Shown: positions 1-7,588 of the stretch, in pieces
Numbering within the stretch: the first letter of the stretch is position 1
Layout: every line of letters starts with the position of its first letter
Assembly: GCF_000332645.1 (NCBI RefSeq)
Contig: NZ_AMXN01000002.1
Location: 248,001-312,000, forward strand
Direction: 5' to 3'
DNA: 64,000 bases
Source: Bacillus inaquosorum KCTC 13429
GTDB taxonomy: Bacteria > Bacillota > Bacilli > Bacillales > Bacillaceae
Translations under genes and position numbers: made by a program
The notes under the pieces: generated by a model
The model's database searches: none
The model's input: only the letters and a program-made list of their open reading frames with translations
Told to the model about the DNA's origin: nothing

Positions 1-139
1 AACGTACACACAAGTTTTCAAATATACCTAGGCTTCGTAATGTAGTTCTCATTGTCAAAAGGTTATTTTATGGAGTGTAATAGCATTGGAGATATAAAAA
101 ATAATCACCTCCTACTTAGAACATAATATACAAGCAGGA

Positions 140-241
140 GTGACATATAAAGAAAAAGGAGACAGGTATAAATGGTATTTTGCCGCCCTATTCTTCCTCT
201 TAATTATTTCAAGAGAGATTCAATTTTCGCTCTCGTCATAG
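140..241 (+). CDS. Possible small membrane peptide, 33 aa
   Basis: A GTG-initiated frame encodes a charged start followed by one hydrophobic segment ([10 protein letters not shown]) and a short polar tail. The GTG lies directly against an AGCAGGAG sequence, so its ribosome binding site is poorly spaced, and the frame stays open upstream to about position 76. The 3' end overlaps the convergent amidase remnant. I do not recognise it; it may be the tail of a decayed prophage gene. Confidence 0.2.
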   Translation: MTYKEKGDRYKWYFAALFFLLIISREIQFSLSS

Positions 242-1064
242 GTCCATAAATACCGTCCGCTTTCAGACCATTTACTGACTGGAACCGTTCAACCGGATTT
301 GCTGTTTTCGGTCCATAAACACCATCTATACCGTTATTCTTTGCCCCTTTATCCGGGTAGAAGTATAGAGCTGCCAGCGCTTTCTGAATCTCTGTAACAG
401 ACGAGCCTTTCATCATTGGGCTTGTCACTTTAAAGACACCAGAAGGCAAGGAGTATGATGATTTTTTACTGCTTGTTTTAGTGCTGGAAGAATTTGAGCC
501 TTTCAGTTTCAACTTTTGGCCAACTGTGATTTTATTTGGATCCTTAATGTTATTCCAGCTCTGGAGGTTTGCCACACTTACCCCTTCCGACTTTGCAATT
601 CCGGAAAGAGTATCGCCTTTTTTGACTGTGTAAGTCGATCCTGAAGAGCTACTTGAAGAACTATTAGTCTTCCCTCCCAAGGCCTTTAGTTCTTTTTCAA
701 TTGCAGCTTTTACCGCATTCCACCTGGTCTCTGACAAAATACGATGTGGGCAGTACTTCCCGTTCCCGTCTTGATGCTTGCGGACACGATCAATGCCCCA
801 GCCGCGTTCTTTAAGTAGCTGCGCCACAAACTTAATAGCGAGTTTTTCCGCTGCCTTATATCGTGCGCCTCCAGACTTGCTATAACAAATTTCGACACCA
901 ATCGACTTACGATTCCCTGTGCCGTTTGTTCCATCTCCTGTATGCCAGGCGTTACGATTTGTAGGAATTCCTTGAATGACTTGTTTATCATCTACGGCAA
1001 AGTGAAAACTCGTTGAGCTTGTGTTGTTCTTCATATATGAAATTTCATTGGCTGCTGAAGCATC
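204..1064 (-). pseudogene. N-acetylmuramoyl-L-alanine amidase (XlyB/CwlA type), 5'-truncated
   Basis: This is a prophage peptidoglycan hydrolase of the Amidase_2 family. The remaining protein covers the amidase fold from the [11 protein letters not shown] segment, then a LysM domain (about residues 133-178 of the ATG-started frame, with [13 protein letters not shown]), then a C-terminal peptidoglycan-binding domain ending at the stop. The family's N-terminal 40 or so residues, which carry the first zinc-ligand histidine (HNT motif), are missing. Upstream the frame runs into holin sequence in another phase. An internal ATG at 1034 has no evident ribosome binding site, so the product, if any, is probably inactive. 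Confidence 0.75.
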
Positions 1065-1233
1065 ATGCGCTTCGGCTTCGCAGTTTCTTAAATTTCCATG
1101 CCTTAATTACTCCTGTTAAAACGTCAATTATGCTAAGTACTAGAAGTAAATCAAGGTACTTCACCCCTCCAAATAAATATACTCTTGCTAAATCTAATGT
1201 TTCAAAATTGATAAACAAACTTGTCTCCTCCAT
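1063..1233 (-). pseudogene. Phage holin (YqxH/XhlB-like), C-terminally truncated
   Basis: A 56-residue frame starts at an ATG seven bases after a strong GAGGAGGTGA site. It begins MEETSLFINFETLDLARVYL and has one hydrophobic segment (LDLLLVLSIIDVLTG) followed by a basic stretch [13 protein letters not shown]. This is the typical start of toxin-secretion/phage-lysis holins, which are normally about 80-140 residues with further hydrophobic segments. It stops at a TGA inside amidase sequence, so the rest of the holin and the start of the amidase were removed by one deletion. Confidence 0.65.
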
Positions 1234-1278
1234 TTCTAATCACCTCCTCAGAGGCAAATAAAAAAGGACAGCCGGATC

Positions 1279-1878
1279 TTATGAGACGGCAGTCCCTCTT
1301 ACAGAAAAGTTCCCATTTGATAAAGCTGTAAGCTCCATAACAATTTCTTTAAAACCAGTAATGTCAAAAGACCAGGCTTCAGATTTTCCTTTTGTGCTAG
1401 TGGCAAACGTTCCATCATCCACTTTTTGCCCTCTAAGGGCTCTTTTTGTTCCCGATAAGGATTTACCCCAGAACTTCAATTCACTTGTCTCAGCCGTTCC
1501 ATAAACCTCAATGAGTAACGTTTTGAATGATCCAACGGTGAATAGGTTACCCTCACCTATGGTTTCTGTTTTATCGTGAAAGACAAAATCCATTGTTTTT
1601 GCTTGAGTGTCTAATGAGCTAAGGTTCAGGCCTTCAGTCTGAACTTTTAAACGACCATCATCAGTTAAGCCGCTTTTATCTAACTCGACTGACAGCGGAG
1701 CAACTGCTGTAATAGGAACAGCTTGGTTAATGTTTATATCCTCTTCACCTGCGCCCAGTGACTGGTATAGTATAAATTCAGATTGTTGAAGGTTACCATT
1801 TACGTATCTGAAACGGAAATAGCGTTTAGTTAAGTGAATCCATTCAGTCTCGCCAAGCGTATTTGCTTTAACAACCAA
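1279..1878 (-). pseudogene. Phage tail/baseplate-type protein, probably 5'-truncated
   Basis: The 199-residue frame is polar, rich in Thr, Ser and Gly, without signal peptide or membrane segment. Alternating short beta-type stretches (for example KRYFRFRYVNG and GSFKTLLIEVYG) suggest a structural tail or baseplate protein, consistent with its place just upstream of the holin/amidase cassette. The first possible start is a TTG with no ribosome binding site, and an unrelated membrane-protein fragment begins 3 bases away on the other strand, so the N-terminus was probably lost. Family assignment is inference from composition and context. Confidence 0.45.
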
Positions 1879-1881
1879 TGA

Positions 1882-2076
1882 AGAGATTACGTTGGTTTTA
1901 CCGCTTCAATTGTTGTCTTATTCAAACCAAAGTTGAGCAGTGTTTTACTTTTTATTTCAGGGATTGGAGGACTTATATACATTGACTGGTTCTACTTAAT
2001 ACCAGCTATACTTATGACCATCCCTGGAATCATGGTATTTCTAAGGAAAGAAAAAATCGCTCCTAAATCAGTTTGA
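1882..2076 (+). pseudogene. C-terminal fragment of a multi-pass membrane protein
   Basis: An open frame without a start codon encodes two hydrophobic segments separated by FKPK and a short loop (IVVLFKPKLSSVLLF and WFYLIPAILMTIPGIMVF) and ends in a basic tail. It resembles the end of a small DUF4064-like membrane protein, though I am not certain of the family. A stop codon sits immediately upstream at the junction with the truncated tail gene. A good terminator follows, so this is the real 3' end of a gene whose front was deleted. Confidence 0.45.
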
Positions 2077-2086
2077 ACCTGAACAT

Positions 2087-2113
2087 AAAAGAACCGCGAC
2101 TTGCGGTTCTTTT
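2087..2113 (+). terminator. Intrinsic terminator
   Basis: The 11-bp stem AAAAGAACCGC/GCGGTTCTTTT with a five-base loop follows the membrane-protein fragment. The A/T runs on both sides could let it act in either direction. Confidence 0.75.
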
Positions 2114-2149
2114 AGTGTATATTCCTATTTTAAATAAACTGATTCATTA

Positions 2150-2569
2150 TTATTGGACAGTACCATAATCAAAATCAATATCTTTCTTGTCTAAATCCCC
2201 CTTAAAATTTTTAGCAAAAGTCATGGTTAAATGTACGCTTTTATCTATCCACCAAGTTCCATCATCGGTATTCGTATCCCAAGTAACCTCTATATCTCTG
2301 CCGAAATTCTCAAAAAACACCAAATTCCCAACAGCTACTGTTTTTCCGTTGATCTTGTAATATATTAAAACAATTTTCTTATCGAATATACCTGTCCCGT
2401 GCTTTACGATTGTTAAACTATAAGGCTTATTAGGACATTGCTCTTCAAGTATAATTTCAGGATTTAAAAATAAAACATAACAGATGAATAAAATTGGCAC
2501 AATCATTAACCTTTTTAGTAATTTTTTATTGATATTAAACCCCTCCAACAAGAAAACTCCGTTTAACAA
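2150..2569 (-). CDS. Hypothetical membrane-anchored protein
   Basis: The protein has one N-terminal hydrophobic segment (LMIVPILFICYVLFL) and a soluble domain of about 100 residues with WDTNTDDGTWWIDKSVHLT near the end, so it is probably anchored outside the membrane. It weakly recalls DUF5412-type proteins; no function is assigned. The start is unclear. The frame opens at a TTG without a ribosome binding site, while a strong GGAGGGG (2540-2546) sits six bases before an in-frame ATC at 2533, and the first internal ATG is at 2506. Its upstream region is duplicated in front of yqaB. Confidence 0.5.
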   Translation of the reverse strand: MLNGVFLLEGFNINKKLLKRLMIVPILFICYVLFLNPEIILEEQCPNKPYSLTIVKHGTGIFDKKIVLIYYKINGKTVAVGNLVFFENFGRDIEVTWDTNTDDGTWWIDKSVHLTMTFAKNFKGDLDKKDIDFDYGTVQ

Positions 2570-2620
2570 TACATTTCATTTGGGATACACCCCCATCATT
2601 TGAACGTACTTCCTATGAAA
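2529..2620. repeat. Direct repeat copy 1a (partner 5909-5999)
   Basis: About 90 bp beginning ttgatattaaacccctcc are repeated almost exactly at 5909-5999. The stretch holds the start region of the 2150-2569 gene and the beginning of the intergenic region in front of the ImmA-type gene. At the second location it runs straight on into the 5985-6271 repeat, whereas here the two parts are separated by about 460 bp. Confidence 0.8.
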
Positions 2621-2624
2621 AATG

Positions 2625-2700
2625 ATTTTTGAACCTCATAGAAACCCTTACATGACAAGGGTTTTTGTTGTTTTTCTTATTTATATTTTTATTTATGTTC
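2625..2700. repeat. Terminator-containing repeat, copy 1 (partner 3728-3806)
   Basis: A 75-bp segment starting gatttttgaacc contains the hairpin AAACCCTT/AAGGGTTT (2642-2665) followed by T-rich sequence, and recurs at 3728-3806 with only a few differences. Each copy lies downstream of a prophage-type gene and looks like a mobile or duplicated intrinsic terminator. Confidence 0.7.
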
Positions 2701-2719
2701 TCATATAAAAAAAGAGCGT

Positions 2720-2913
2720 TTATTGTGAGGAAAAAGGGATCTTCTTGTTAAAAACCTTGTAAGGTGTAAGTGAAAAAATAAACAATACAATTATCGTTAC
2801 GACAATAATTGTTTCTTTAATATAATTTTTATCATCTTCATGCTCTTGTTTCTTTTTTTTATCTCTTCTCTATATTTTCTTTGAACCTCTTTCATCTTTT
2901 CATTCATTTTCAT
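2720..2913 (-). pseudogene. Small membrane protein, frame disrupted at an A8 tract
   Basis: An ATG at 2913 follows AAAGGAG and starts a lysine/glutamate-rich frame (MKMNEKMKEVQRKYREEIKK) that stops after 38 residues. Adding one A to the eight-A run (T8 at 2853-2860 on the + strand) would join it to a frame encoding a polar segment and one membrane helix (TIIVVTIIVLFIFSL) ending at TAA 2720-2722, about 64 residues in all. This could be a mutation, a sequencing error in a homopolymer, or a gene expressed by slippage. Confidence 0.45.
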
Positions 2914-3084
2914 GATTAAACTCCTTTGAAGTCCATTTGGTTTACATGCCCCTTTCACTTGCAATTTTAATACTTTACAAATAATTACACCAGCAAAAAA
3001 AGGATTAGCAATGCTTTACACTCAATGGTGCAGCTCTTTAAGTACGGCAGTGGGCTCTCTTTTATTATATTCCATCACCTTTAG

Positions 3085-3372
3085 ACGCATTTTCCTACGA
3101 AAAAAGTCGTGGTTTTCCTATAATATTTAACGAATCCAATTTTTAGATTATCGTCTTTAAGGAGGTTTTTCATTTTGAGGTATACAAACAGTCATTTAGA
3201 GGATTGGATTGAAAACTTATACAGGAAGATTGATATTACAGAGCCTGAACAAATTAATTTTGAACGTATTGCCGAGTCATTAGATATCAGGCTTTCATTT
3301 AAACCTGTTACAAGCTTCGCACTTAAACACAGCGGAATTTATAATATATGCTTGGACAGCCGAAAAAGCCGA
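3085..3372. repeat. Direct repeat copy 1b (partner 5985-6271)
   Basis: A 288-bp segment covers a promoter-proximal region, the GGAGG site, the TTG start and the first 60 or so codons of an ImmA-type gene. It is repeated at 5985-6271 with scattered substitutions. The copies diverge abruptly after the shared sequence cgaaaaagccga, where copy 1 switches to repressor sequence and copy 2 continues as yqaB. Confidence 0.85.
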
Positions 3373-3624
3373 TATGAACTAGGTAGTCGTGAGCCTGACT
3401 ATAAAACCTTAATTAATATTTCAAACATACTTGATGTTTCTTTGGATTATCTTCTTAAAGGAGAAAGCAATGAAAAAGAATTCCAAGATCAAGCGAAAAA
3501 AGTATTAAACGATCCTGAAACTTTCCTTGCAGCAAAAGACGGTGAGGTAACAGATGAGATCTTACAGGCTGCTTTGGAGATTATAACGGAGCAATTAAAA
3601 GAAAGACGGAAATCAGATAAATAA
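3175..3624 (+). CDS. Chimeric ImmA N-terminus / XRE-repressor C-terminus
   Basis: The TTG start follows AAGGAGG. Residues 1 to about 66 match the N-terminal part of the YqaB/ImmA-type peptidase at 6074-6592. From YELGSREPDYKTL onward the protein is the end of an XRE-family helix-turn-helix domain (NISNILDVSLDYLLKGE) plus the C-terminal tail of a phage repressor like ImmR or SknR. The HExxH metallopeptidase motif is absent, as are the first helices of the HTH domain, so neither activity is likely to survive. In ICEBs1 immR and immA are neighbours; a deletion or gene conversion between duplicated copies would give this fusion. Confidence 0.7.
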   Translation: MRYTNSHLEDWIENLYRKIDITEPEQINFERIAESLDIRLSFKPVTSFALKHSGIYNICLDSRKSRYELGSREPDYKTLINISNILDVSLDYLLKGESNEKEFQDQAKKVLNDPETFLAAKDGEVTDEILQAALEIITEQLKERRKSDK

Positions 3625-3727
3625 ACGCCGTTTGTTTATTATTTATTTCTGTTTATTATGTTTAATTCTGTTTACTAATAAGATTTAGATTCTCATTTAT
3701 ATTTCAATCATATCCTCATTTATAATG

Positions 3728-3806
3728 TGATTTTTGAACCCCTTAGAAACCCTTACAAGACAAGGGTTTTTGTTGTTTTTCTCATTTATATTTTCATTAT
3801 TTATCA
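3728..3806. repeat. Terminator-containing repeat, copy 2
   Basis: Second copy of the segment at 2625-2700. The hairpin AAACCCTT (3747-3754) / AAGGGTTT (3762-3769) is followed by a T-rich run, so it probably terminates the chimeric gene upstream. Confidence 0.7.
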
Positions 3807-3836
3807 AGACCTAAATCAAAAAAAGTCATAAAAAAT

Positions 3837-3930
3837 AAGGAGTTATACATATTTTACATGACTAATATGTATCACTCCTTTAGTTCTTGTTCAATAATCG
3901 CGCCCGATTGTGGAAGATCGTTATTGAACT
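3837..3930. repeat. Two adjacent inverted repeats
   Basis: The first hairpin pairs 3837-3853 (AAGGAGTTATACATATT) with 3864-3880, 17 bp with one mismatch. The second pairs GTTCAATAA near 3889-3897 with TTATTGAAC at 3921-3929 and has a GC-rich loop beginning CGCGCCC. A related TACATATT/AATATGTA hairpin lies at 17977-18014. They may be terminators or ends of a small mobile element; no transposase gene is nearby. Confidence 0.5.
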
Positions 3931-4080
3931 AAAGCCCCCGATAGTTGGATAAGAAAAAGCAAAAGAACTTGCTATTTCTCAAATACATCCACCAAATTTT
4001 CAGTGTTAGTTTGTTTTTCATACATACTAATAAAAAAATAAAACCTTGTTAAAGCTTTACAAGACAAACTGAATTGATTA

Positions 4081-4096
4081 TAGTCTAATTAGACTA
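4081..4096. promoter_or_regulatory. Perfect 16-bp palindrome, probable PadR operator
   Basis: TAGTCTAATTAGACTA is perfectly self-complementary and sits about 20-35 bases before the start of the esterase/PadR pair. PadR-type regulators usually bind a dyad in the promoter of their own operon, so the PadR encoded at 4966-5493 is the likely ligand. The assignment is inferred from position. Confidence 0.5.
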
Positions 4097-4114
4097 AAAT
4101 ATTGATGTAAAGAA

Positions 4115-4969
4115 GTGAAAAATGAGATGATAAAGTCTTTTTTAATGTTGGGGCAGTCGAATATGGCGGGCCGTGGATTTTTGAATGAAGTAGACCCTAT
4201 CTATAATGAAAAAATAAAAATGCTGCGCAATGGACAGTGGCAGATGATGACAGAGCCGATTAATTACGACCGTCCGGTTTCCGGCGTTGGCCTGGCGGCA
4301 TCTTTTGCAGATGCATGGTCGAAAGCTCATCCCGATGAAGAAATTGGCTTGATCCCGTGTGCTGAAGGTGGCAGTTCATTGAATGACTGGCATCCGGAAG
4401 GCATCCTTTTTCAGCATGCTTTGTCCGAAGCCCGCTTCGCCCTCCGGTCCAGTCAAATTTGTGGAATCCTTTGGCACCAAGGTGAGAGTGACAGTTATCG
4501 TTCGCTACATGAAACTTATTACGAGAAATTAACTCTTATCATCGAGACGCTAAGAAACGAGTTGAAACTTGATGAGGTACCGTTGATTATTGGAGGGCTT
4601 GGTGACTTTCTAGGGAAGACCGGTTTTGGACAGCACGCGACTGAGTTTCGACAGGTTAATGAACAATTGCTGCGTTTTGCTAATGAACAACAGAATTGTT
4701 ATTTTGTTACTGCAGCAGGTTTGACTGCGAATCCTGATGGCATTCATTTAGACGCAGCTTCACAACGCAAATTCGGTTACCGCTATTTCGAGGCTTTTTC
4801 GAAAAAGTACCATATCCTGAAACCCATTTCGGGAGAGGAGCAATCACTGAAAGTGAATGGTGACTATTCTAAAACAGAACAGATTTACCTTCATAGTATG
4901 GATTTGGCTTCGGGTAAAATCACGTATGCGGAATTTGAGGCGCGGATGGCGAAGGTGATGAAACCATGA
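4115..4969 (+). CDS. SGNH carbohydrate esterase (SASA family, sialate O-acetylesterase-like)
   Basis: This is a cytoplasmic-type SGNH hydrolase expected to remove O-acetyl groups from sugars; there is no signal peptide. The nucleophile block GQSNM is at residues 13-17, the glycine/asparagine block near PCAEGGSSLNDWHP, the WHQGESD motif in the middle, and the catalytic DGIHLD block towards the C-terminus. The GTG at 4115 and an ATG at 4127 (MIKSFLM) are both possible starts, and neither has a strong ribosome binding site. Its stop overlaps the ATG of the PadR gene by four bases, so the two are translationally coupled. Confidence 0.75.
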   Translation: MKNEMIKSFLMLGQSNMAGRGFLNEVDPIYNEKIKMLRNGQWQMMTEPINYDRPVSGVGLAASFADAWSKAHPDEEIGLIPCAEGGSSLNDWHPEGILFQHALSEARFALRSSQICGILWHQGESDSYRSLHETYYEKLTLIIETLRNELKLDEVPLIIGGLGDFLGKTGFGQHATEFRQVNEQLLRFANEQQNCYFVTAAGLTANPDGIHLDAASQRKFGYRYFEAFSKKYHILKPISGEEQSLKVNGDYSKTEQIYLHSMDLASGKITYAEFEARMAKVMKP

Positions 4970-5493
4970 TTCCCTTACTTATCCTTGGCTTGCTAATCCA
5001 AAACCCCGGAGCTCACGGCTATGAACTTCTGGCCTTAATGGAAAAACGTCATTACAAATACATTGTTAACTTCACGAAAGGTTCATTTTATTACAATCTG
5101 CAGCAACTTGAAGAAAAGTGTTTTATTGAACAGATTCAGCAGAAACCCTCAACCAGCGGGCGTGAAATCCGTAACTTTAAAGTCACAGAATCGGGAAGGG
5201 CAGAATTCGAAAAATTAATGATCAAATACGGCACCAAATCGGAATATGTGAACCTGCAATTTTATGGGGCGTTACTCTTTGCCGATGAATTCGACAAAAA
5301 TAAATTACTGGATCTGATCCAATCACAAATCGATCAGACTAAAACTCGAATCGAGCTCCTTGATGAATACCTGTCCATCACTCAAGAAATTCCCGGCACA
5401 ATCAATTACTTTCGCCGTATGAACGAAAATTCCCGTTCACATCACTTGGTTAATTTAGAGTGGTTCGAAAAATTGAAAGCAGAAATAGAGTGA
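4966..5493 (+). CDS. PadR family transcriptional regulator
   Basis: The 175-residue protein has an N-terminal winged helix (LLIQNPGAHGYELLALMEKR, then the wing GSFYYNLQQLEEKCFIE with TSGREIRNFKVTESG) and a C-terminal helical region typical of PadR proteins with a Vir_act_alpha_C-like domain. The ATG overlaps the stop of the upstream esterase. It is probably an autorepressor acting on the palindrome at 4081-4096 and controlling the esterase in response to an unknown ligand. Confidence 0.75.
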   Translation: MIPLLILGLLIQNPGAHGYELLALMEKRHYKYIVNFTKGSFYYNLQQLEEKCFIEQIQQKPSTSGREIRNFKVTESGRAEFEKLMIKYGTKSEYVNLQFYGALLFADEFDKNKLLDLIQSQIDQTKTRIELLDEYLSITQEIPGTINYFRRMNENSRSHHLVNLEWFEKLKAEIE

Positions 5494-5549
5494 ACTATTG
5501 CATAAAAAATGCAATGTTAAATATATAAGAATATTAGTTACCTAAATAT

Positions 5550-5595
5550 AAAACCTGTGTCGTAGATATCTAGTAACATCATTGATACAGGTTTT
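5550..5595 (+). terminator. Intrinsic terminator after the PadR gene
   Basis: AAAACCTGTGTC (5550-5561) pairs with GATACAGGTTTT (5584-5595) with one wobble pair, followed by ATA-rich sequence. It closes the esterase/PadR operon. Confidence 0.6.
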
Positions 5596-6073
5596 ATACT
5601 CCTTCTTTAATTAAACCAGTAATAGGGTTGTCAACACTTGCCCCCCAACAAGAGCAAGTGAATCTGCTGCGTGTTCTTCTTTTTCAATCCTTCGTATTAA
5701 TAACCACTTTTTACACCTATTTTAGTATACAAGTAAGTCAACTGATTTTTCTCCTTCTTCCGCTAAACTGCTGCTTTAGTCAAATAAGAAAAAGTGATCT
5801 CCCTTAAGGAGGAATCACTTCCTCTAATTGAACAAGAAGTGAAGGTGAACATCGTTCTCGACATAAACTAAAATTTTTTATATACCTCTGCGTAAGCAAT
5901 TTTCAATTGATTGATATTAAACCCCTCCAACAAGAAAACTCCGTTTAACAATCCATTTCATTTGGATAACCCTGCATCTTTCGGACGTTTTTCCTATGAA
6001 AAAAGTTGTGTCTTCCCTATAATATTTAACGAATCCAATTTTTAGATTGTCGTCATTAAGGAGGTTTTTCATC
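5596..6073. other. Non-coding stretch with a hairpin
   Basis: No convincing gene is seen here. A hairpin AAGTGAT (5792-5798) / ATCACTT (5814-5820) has a loop containing CTCCCTTAAGGAGG, itself self-complementary. From 5909 onward the sequence is the duplicated intergenic region. On the minus strand the GGAGGGG site of the 2150-2569 gene is present, but it is followed by an unrelated short frame. Confidence 0.4.
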
Positions 6074-6271
6074 TTGAGGTATACAAACAGTCATTTAGAG
6101 GATTGGATTGAAAACTTATACAGGAAGATTGATATTACAGAGCCTGAACAAATTAATTTTGAACGGATTGCCGAGGCTTTAGATATCAGGCTTTCATTTA
6201 AACCTGTTACAAGCTTCGCGCTTAAACATAGTGGAATTTATAATATATGCTTGGACAGCCGAAAAAGCCGA
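5909..6271. repeat. Direct repeat copy 2 (partners 2529-2620 and 3085-3372)
   Basis: This continuous segment matches the two separated copy-1 parts in order. It is therefore probably the ancestral arrangement, with copy 1 a duplicated version interrupted by the small membrane protein gene at 2720-2913. Confidence 0.75.
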
Positions 6272-6592
6272 GTTGAACAATGGTATGATTTCGCTCATGA
6301 ATTTTGCCATATATATAGACATGAAGGCGATAAAAAAACAATGCCTGCAACTTGGACTGATTATTTAGAGTGGCAGTCCAATTATTTTACATATCACTTT
6401 TGCATTCCAACTTTCATGTTGCGTAATATTAATCTTTCGTACATACAATCACATGCAATTGAAAATGTAGCTTGGTTATTTAAGGTATCTCCTTCATTCG
6501 CTAAGAAACGTTTGAGCATTTATTACAGGAAGCTGACTCAACATTTATTTAATCAAACAGTTACGGGAAATCTGTGCGCCCCCCTTTTGTAA
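6074..6592 (+). CDS. yqaB: ImmA/IrrE-type metallopeptidase YqaB
   Basis: The 172-residue protein starts at a TTG after AAGGAGG, the length I recall for YqaB of the skin element. The zinc motif HEFCH lies near residue 76 in the block [16 protein letters not shown]. ImmA-type peptidases cleave the phage or ICE repressor to induce the element. The gene ends at the spoIIIC attachment site, the place yqaB has in B. subtilis 168. The frame seems intact, but its partner repressor is only present as the chimeric remnant at 3175-3624, so its substrate may be lost. Confidence 0.75.
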   Translation: MRYTNSHLEDWIENLYRKIDITEPEQINFERIAEALDIRLSFKPVTSFALKHSGIYNICLDSRKSRVEQWYDFAHEFCHIYRHEGDKKTMPATWTDYLEWQSNYFTYHFCIPTFMLRNINLSYIQSHAIENVAWLFKVSPSFAKKRLSIYYRKLTQHLFNQTVTGNLCAPLL

Positions 6593-6990
6593 TGAATAAT
6601 GAAATTCTCATGCATTTACGCGCATTAAAAAAAACAAAAAAAGACGTTTCCCCTCATGATCCGATCGGGCAGGATAAGGAAGGGAATGAAATAAGCCTGA
6701 TCGATGTACTAAAATCAGAAAATGAAGACGTGATTGATACGATCCAGCTCAATATGGAGCTTGAAAAAGTGAAGCAATACATTGATATTTTAGATGACCG
6801 TGAGAAGGAAGTGATTGTCGGGCGGTTTGGGCTTGATTTGAAGAAGGAAAAAACGCAGCGTGAGATTGCCAAAGAACTCGGTATCTCGCGCAGTTATGTA
6901 TCGCGGATTGAAAAGCGGGCGCTGATGAAGATGTTTCATGAGTTTTATCGGGCGGAGAAGGAAAAGCGGAAAAAGGCGAAGGGGAAATGA
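6574..6990 (+). CDS. spoIIIC: SpoIIIC, C-terminal half of sporulation sigma factor SigK
   Basis: From [17 protein letters not shown] to the end this is the regions 2-4 part of sigma-K, including the region 4 helix-turn-helix ([21 protein letters not shown]). It becomes part of a full sigma factor only after excision of the intervening element in the mother cell. The first codons (MRPPFVM) belong to the element, not sigma-K. One notable difference is DVSPHDPIG where I recall DVSLHDPIG in sigma-K, a Leu-to-Pro change that could affect folding. A decayed second copy of the 3' end lies at 20930-21097. Confidence 0.85.
   Translation: MRPPFVMNNEILMHLRALKKTKKDVSPHDPIGQDKEGNEISLIDVLKSENEDVIDTIQLNMELEKVKQYIDILDDREKEVIVGRFGLDLKKEKTQREIAKELGISRSYVSRIEKRALMKMFHEFYRAEKEKRKKAKGK
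6591..6602 (+). other. skin-type attachment core (AATGA) at the spoIIIC junction
   Basis: Two AATGA pentamers (6591-6595 and 6598-6602) mark where the frame changes from prophage sequence to sigma-K sequence ([12 protein letters not shown]). In B. subtilis, SpoIVCA recombines the skin element at an AATGA core to rebuild sigK from spoIVCB and spoIIIC. The partner half-site and recombinase lie outside the window, to the left if the layout follows strain 168. Confidence 0.6.
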
Positions 6991-7228
6991 TTTAGCAGAG
7001 GCCGGGTCTAACATTCCGGCTTCCCCTATTTCATTTAGATGCTAATAGTGACAGAATATATGAAAAAGACATGTGGCCTTTTTTCTAACTAGCTACTGCA
7101 AGGCGGCATCACTGATAAGCTCAATCATCAATTTCCGAGAAGACGGAAAGGGTTGAAGCAGATTAGCTGCTTTATGCCCCCTCCCTCTATCGATTCAAAA
7201 CCGGTTCTTAAAGCTGGCTAAAAATCCT

Positions 7229-7588
7229 TCACCCGCATGGCAGCTTATATAAAGCAAAAGCTCTGGAGACACATAAACGAATGGTTCCGTGAATATGGTC
7301 CCCTATATTCCATAAGTTCTCTTCCATTATTTTTAATTGTCTTAGCATGTCTTTTGCATAGGTAACAAGATATTCTCCTTGCTGCGTGAATTCCACGCCT
7401 CTTCTGCCTCTATTTAAAATTTTAATATTAAATTCTTTTTCAATTTGCTGAAGGCGGTACGTTAAAGTTGGCTGTGCAATAAATAAACGTTCTGCTGCCT
7501 TTGTAATATTTTTTTCTTCATAAACAGTTTGTAAAATGATCCAATCTCTTTTTTCCACGTTCCTTCTCCTCTTTGATTTTTCAATCAT
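7229..7588 (-). pseudogene. LysR-family regulator, N-terminal fragment
   Basis: The frame encodes a complete LysR winged-helix domain (DWIILQTVYEEKNITKAAERL, then QPTLTYRLQQIEKEFNIKILNRGRRGVEFT) and the start of the linker helix. It then ends at about residue 119 where LysR proteins usually have about 290 residues. The effector-binding domain is absent, so it was truncated by a rearrangement next to spoIIIC. The DNA-binding half could still be made. Confidence 0.7.

Noticed and set aside
1013-1261. Plus-strand frame of 82 codons
   Set aside because: It is antisense to the holin remnant, which has a strong ribosome site and a recognisable sequence.
3885-3935. Inverted repeat with CGCGCCC loop considered as an insertion-sequence end
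   Set aside because: No matching opposite end or transposase was found, so it is only listed as a repeat.
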